Source: JASFEQ01 sp050122535
Lineage (GTDB): Bacteria; Desulfobacterota; DSM-4660; Desulfatiglandales; HGW-15
Direction of reading: 5' to 3'
Assembly: GCA_050122535.1 (NCBI GenBank)
Contig: JASFIT010000053.1
Location: forward strand, 1 to 16,657
Length of the DNA stretch: 16,657 nt
A program made the position numbers and the translations under genes. The notes under the pieces were generated by a model that was given only the letters and a program-made list of their open reading frames with translations, did no database searches and was not told where the DNA came from. Below, piece after piece: positions 13,838 through 16,657 of this stretch (the stretch's first letter is position 1; each line of letters opens with the position of its first letter).

Positions 13838-13913
13838 CAACTTCCTTCAAAAGTTCTGAAAAGCAGGAATATCCTGGCTTTTGGTTCTGCATGGAGGCTT
13901 ACTGTCACAAGGT

Positions 13914-13934
13914 CATGGGAAGTGTATTCCCGTG
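13914..13934. promoter_or_regulatory. Inverted repeat at the predicted transcription start
   Basis: CATGGGAA (13914-13921), spacer GTGTA, TTCCCGTG (13927-13934). Eight-base arms, one mismatch as DNA (G-U as RNA). It overlaps the expected start of the leftward transcript, so it could be a repressor operator or a leader hairpin. Confidence 0.4.
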
Positions 13935-13938
13935 GGTA

Positions 13939-13967
13939 GTTTTAGGTAATCCAGAAGTGTAGGTCAA
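13939..13967 (-). promoter_or_regulatory. Candidate sigma-70 promoter for the panE-like/MerB-like operon
   Basis: Minus strand TTGACC (13962-13967), 17-nt spacer, TAAAAC (13939-13944); 5 of 6 and 4 of 6 matches. Start expected near 13932, about 95 nt before the ATG. Confidence 0.45.
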
Positions 13968-14064
13968 GGAAAAGTTCGTCTCAGAGGAAATGGTCAAGGG
14001 GATTGATAATTAAGTAGATGAAGAGCAATCTGAGTGTTACCTGAGTCGTCTGTCTTCGCAGCAC

Positions 14065-14098
14065 TGGACAAATCATTTGGAATGACTAATAGATTAGT
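14065..14098 (+). promoter_or_regulatory. Weak candidate promoter/operator for the M1 peptidase gene
   Basis: TGGACA (14065-14070), 16-nt spacer, TAATAG (14087-14092); the -10 is embedded in the 14-bp palindrome ACTAAT-AG-ATTAGT (14085-14098). The box match is only partial. Confidence 0.3.
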
Positions 14099-14147
14099 AA
14101 ACATGCTTTCTTAGTTTCTCAGAATTTGCTGATTTTCAGAAAAGACC

Positions 14148-16220
14148 ATGATCAGAACAACCCTGAAGATATTTCTTTCTTTGATTCCATTGATATTCTC
14201 CACAGGCAATGTAGGGGCAGTTCCAAAGACCCTCCATCACGATCTCAAAGTCAGTCTTTTTCCCAGTGAAAGAAGGATAACGGGTGTCGACAGCATACGT
14301 GTCATCCCAAATCGTGCATCGAGACTCTCTTTCCAGCTATCCAAAAAGGTCCTTGTTTCCAGCGTGGAGGTGAACAGCAGGGCCGTCTCATTTGATTCTC
14401 AGCATGGGTCCCTACATATTCCCCTCAAGCCTGATCAACGCGACAGCGTGGTCACCGTATCGATCACCTATGAAGGCCTCTTTGATGACCCCATACCCGA
14501 ATCTCCTATGAACATGGATGATCCCACCTATGGCGTTACCGGGATCATCTCAGAGAAGGGTTCTTTTTTGCAGGCCGGTTCTGGTTGGTATCCTGAAATG
14601 TCAGAAGGCCAACCCACTTACCGACTTCGTGTTGATGCGCCTGAAGGCGTTCTTGCCGTTTCGGTGGGCAGATGTCTGGGCCACGAGACCAACCAGGGAA
14701 GAACTTATTCTCTCTGGGAGGTGAAACATCCCGCGCAAGGACTCCCCCTTTCAGCGGCCAGATATGTGTTGCGAGAAAAGGCTGTGGGCAACGTCAAAGC
14801 CGCCACCTACTTCCTCCCTGAAACCACACATCTTGCAGAGGGATACCTCAATGCCACCATCCAATATATGATCCTTTACGAGAAGCTATTCGGACCCTAT
14901 CCCTTTGACCGGTTTGCTGTTGTGGAGAACTTTTTCCCCACAGGATACGGTTTCCCATCATATACCCTTCTTGGGAGCAGGGTGATCCGCCTCCCTTTCA
15001 TCATGCATACCAGTCTGGGTCATGAAATTGCCCACTGCTGGTGGGGGAATGGGGTGTACGTGGATTATGAGAAAGGCAACTGGAGCGAGGGGTTGACCAC
15101 CTATGTTGCAGACTACCTGTATAAGGAGAGGGCGTCGCCTGGGCAGGCGCGAGAGTATAGGCTTCAGATCCTCCGTAACTTTGCCACCCTGGTAAAACCG
15201 GAGCAGGATTTCCCTTTAAGCGCGTTTAAGGGTCGCTATGATCCTGCTTCTCAGGCCATTGGATATGGCAAGGGAGCCATGGTCTTCCATATGCTCAGAC
15301 AGCAGCTTGGGGATGACGCGTTCTGGGAAGCCCTCAGAGACGTTTTCAGAGATAGGCTGTTTCAAAAGACATCCTGGGACGATTTTCAAAGGGCCTTTGA
15401 ACGCCTTTGCCAGTGTTCACTTGGGAAATTCTTTGACCAATGGCTGTCTCGAAAAGGGGCCCCTCAATTATCTTTGGAACGGGTTCATTCTGTCCACTCG
15501 AATAATACGTGGCGGGTGAGCGGGCTTATCGTTCAGGGGAGACCGCTTTACGACATTCAGCTGGATCTCAGTATTAAGAGCGGGGCACAACAAGTGACAA
15601 AAAGGATAAGGGTTTCCGACAAAGAGACACCCTTCCACATACTTTCTGATGGCCGCCCTGATAAAGCTGTTTTAGATCCTGACCTTGACAGCTTCAGGAC
15701 CCTTTATCCGCAGGAGATTCCACCTTCCATTAATTCCATAAAGGGTTCTCCTTCGGTTCTTATTGTACTCGCAAAGCATGCCTGGCCGGGAATTGAAGAA
15801 GTGGCAGAGACCCTCACCCTTTCACTCGGATTGCGGAAATTTCAAATTGTGCCTGAAAACCAGCTCAAAGAGGGCGCAATCCGTGAAAACGACATACTCA
15901 TTGTGGGTGTTCCTGAAAGGGGGGAACTCCTATCCAGTCTCCCGCCCCGGGTTTCGGTGGGCAAATCAGGTTTCGCGCTCAATGGAAAGGCCTTTTCTCA
16001 TTCCTCTGTTGTATTTTTCGGTGTGTTCGCACATCCCATGGTGGAAGGTCGCGTTATGGCCCTTTTTATGCCCCTCTCCACAGAGTATATGGGGCAGGTA
16101 GCCAGGAAAATCACCCATTATGGAAAATATAGCTATCTTGTCTTCAGTCAGGGGCGTAATCAGGTTAAGGGGATCTGGCCCATTTCAGAGTCGCCACTGA
16201 TTCATGAATGGGATAGGTAA
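14148..16220 (+). CDS. Secreted M1-family zinc metallopeptidase
   Basis: 690 aa. A signal peptide is likely (1-24, MIRTTLKIFLSLIPLIFS, cleavage near VGA), so it acts outside the cytoplasm. An M1-type N-terminal beta domain (30-210) is followed by the gluzincin catalytic domain: HEIAH at 292-296 and the third zinc ligand Glu314 (NWSEGLTTY), exactly 18 residues after the second His as in M1 enzymes. The usual GAMEN substrate-binding motif is missing; the place is taken by VVENFFPTGYGFPSYTLLG (258-276), so aminopeptidase specificity is doubtful. A beta-rich segment and a C-terminal domain (about 540-690) of unknown role follow. ATG 14148 lacks a strong ribosome-binding site. 53 bp downstream lies a ChaN-family gene, probably in the same operon. 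Confidence 0.88.
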   Translation: MIRTTLKIFLSLIPLIFSTGNVGAVPKTLHHDLKVSLFPSERRITGVDSIRVIPNRASRLSFQLSKKVLVSSVEVNSRAVSFDSQHGSLHIPLKPDQRDSVVTVSITYEGLFDDPIPESPMNMDDPTYGVTGIISEKGSFLQAGSGWYPEMSEGQPTYRLRVDAPEGVLAVSVGRCLGHETNQGRTYSLWEVKHPAQGLPLSAARYVLREKAVGNVKAATYFLPETTHLAEGYLNATIQYMILYEKLFGPYPFDRFAVVENFFPTGYGFPSYTLLGSRVIRLPFIMHTSLGHEIAHCWWGNGVYVDYEKGNWSEGLTTYVADYLYKERASPGQAREYRLQILRNFATLVKPEQDFPLSAFKGRYDPASQAIGYGKGAMVFHMLRQQLGDDAFWEALRDVFRDRLFQKTSWDDFQRAFERLCQCSLGKFFDQWLSRKGAPQLSLERVHSVHSNNTWRVSGLIVQGRPLYDIQLDLSIKSGAQQVTKRIRVSDKETPFHILSDGRPDKAVLDPDLDSFRTLYPQEIPPSINSIKGSPSVLIVLAKHAWPGIEEVAETLTLSLGLRKFQIVPENQLKEGAIRENDILIVGVPERGELLSSLPPRVSVGKSGFALNGKAFSHSSVVFFGVFAHPMVEGRVMALFMPLSTEYMGQVARKITHYGKYSYLVFSQGRNQVKGIWPISESPLIHEWDR

Positions 16221-16273
16221 GAAGAGGCCATCACGGCATACCAATTAAGGCTATGATATAGGACACTAATATT

Positions 16274-16657
16274 ATGAAACTGGTATTTGCAGGAATCATT
16301 GGGATGCTGGTCCTAAACGGCAGCGTGTGGGCCGGTGAAGGACTGGAAGGCATGCGCTTCTTTCATGTGGCCACAGGCAAACAGACCACCCTGGCCCAGG
16401 CACTCCCAGATATTGGACAGAAGAGAATCATCATTGTGGGGGAATACCATAACCGCAAAAGCCACCACATGGCCCAACTTCTGATCATTAAGGCCTTGCA
16501 CGAGTCCGGGAACCCTTTAGCCATTGGGCTCGAGATGTTTAGGGCCGAAAGCCAGAATGCCCTCGACCGCTGGGTGGGCAGAAAGATGAGCGAGAGGGAC
16601 TTCCGTAGGGTCTATTACGACAACTGGAACTTCCCGTGGCCCCTTTACAGCAAGATC
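16274..16657 (+). CDS. ChaN-family (haem-binding uptake, Tiki-like) protein, N-terminal part, runs off the right edge
   Basis: The first 128 codons are present; the gene continues past 16657. Signal peptide MKLVFAGIIGMLVLNGSVWA (1-20), without a lipobox cysteine. The following sequence has the family pattern: RIIIVGEYHNRKSHHMAQLLIIKAL (quoted in two parts: RIIIVGEYHNRKSHH, MAQLLIIKAL), GLEMFRAESQNALDRWV, and DNWNFPWPLYSKI. GE.H and the EMF...Q..LD.W block are hallmarks of ChaN/DUF399 proteins, some of which bind haem or, in the wider Tiki/TraB group, may be metallopeptidases. No strong ribosome-binding site is visible (GGA about 10 nt upstream). Likely co-transcribed with the secreted M1 peptidase. 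Confidence 0.85.
   Translation, partial: MKLVFAGIIGMLVLNGSVWAGEGLEGMRFFHVATGKQTTLAQALPDIGQKRIIIVGEYHNRKSHHMAQLLIIKALHESGNPLAIGLEMFRAESQNALDRWVGRKMSERDFRRVYYDNWNFPWPLYSKI

Larger units (their letters stand above)
13838..14147. other. Divergent intergenic region
   Basis: 310 bp between the leftward panE-like operon and the rightward metallopeptidase. Contains the leftward promoter and inverted repeat listed separately, and a rightward TGGACA (14065-14070) followed by the palindrome ACTAAT-AG-ATTAGT (14085-14098), where a -10 would lie. No gene seen. Confidence 0.5.

Overview
The window reads as a fragment of an anaerobic bacterial chromosome. The glycyl-radical enzyme with its radical-SAM activase, the rubredoxin-oxidoreductase-type flavoprotein, the NDP-forming acyl-CoA synthetase subunits and the probable use of selenocysteine all point towards Desulfobacterota (sulfate-reducing or syntrophic 'Deltaproteobacteria'). 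That placement is inferred from gene content only. Genes are densely packed. There is no rRNA gene, recognisable tRNA, CRISPR array, integrase or transposase.

Layout. (1) Positions 1-2634, minus strand: an operon of a DUF5661-like protein, a flavin reductase-like protein, a glycyl-radical-enzyme activase and the N-terminus of the glycyl-radical enzyme itself, which runs off the left edge. (2) 2869-4032, minus: a membrane-anchored zinc-ribbon protein with five copies of a DIPAHMIE-like motif and a good promoter upstream. (3) 4348-6026, minus: a HAD phosphatase whose stop overlaps the start of a HypE/PurM-like protein. (4) 6209-7300, minus: an ACR3 arsenite efflux permease standing alone. (5) 7301-8079: mostly non-coding, with a tiny secreted-peptide gene (possibly frameshifted) and a promoter followed closely by a terminator (small RNA or attenuator). 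(6) 8080-10723, plus: an NDP-forming acyl-CoA synthetase alpha-type subunit and a metallo-beta-lactamase-fold hydrolase. (7) 10678-13837, minus: ketopantoate reductase-like protein, a MerB-family protein, and a second NDP-forming acyl-CoA synthetase-like protein. (8) 14148-16657, plus: a secreted M1-family metallopeptidase and the start of a ChaN-family protein.

The standout is the MerB-family (alkylmercury lyase-like) gene at 12112-12828. Conventional gene calling breaks it into two short ORFs because it has two in-frame UGA codons, at codons 91 and 156. Aligned by eye with MerB, the two UGAs fall on the two catalytic cysteines (Cys96 and Cys159 of plasmid R831b MerB). Each UGA is followed, 18-19 nt later, by the apical loop of a hairpin that fits a bacterial SECIS element; the second is a perfect 7-bp stem with a GGUC loop. 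I read this as a double-selenocysteine MerB homologue. It sits in an operon with a PanE-like reductase and an acyl-CoA synthetase-like protein, with no other mer genes in the window, so its natural substrate is open.
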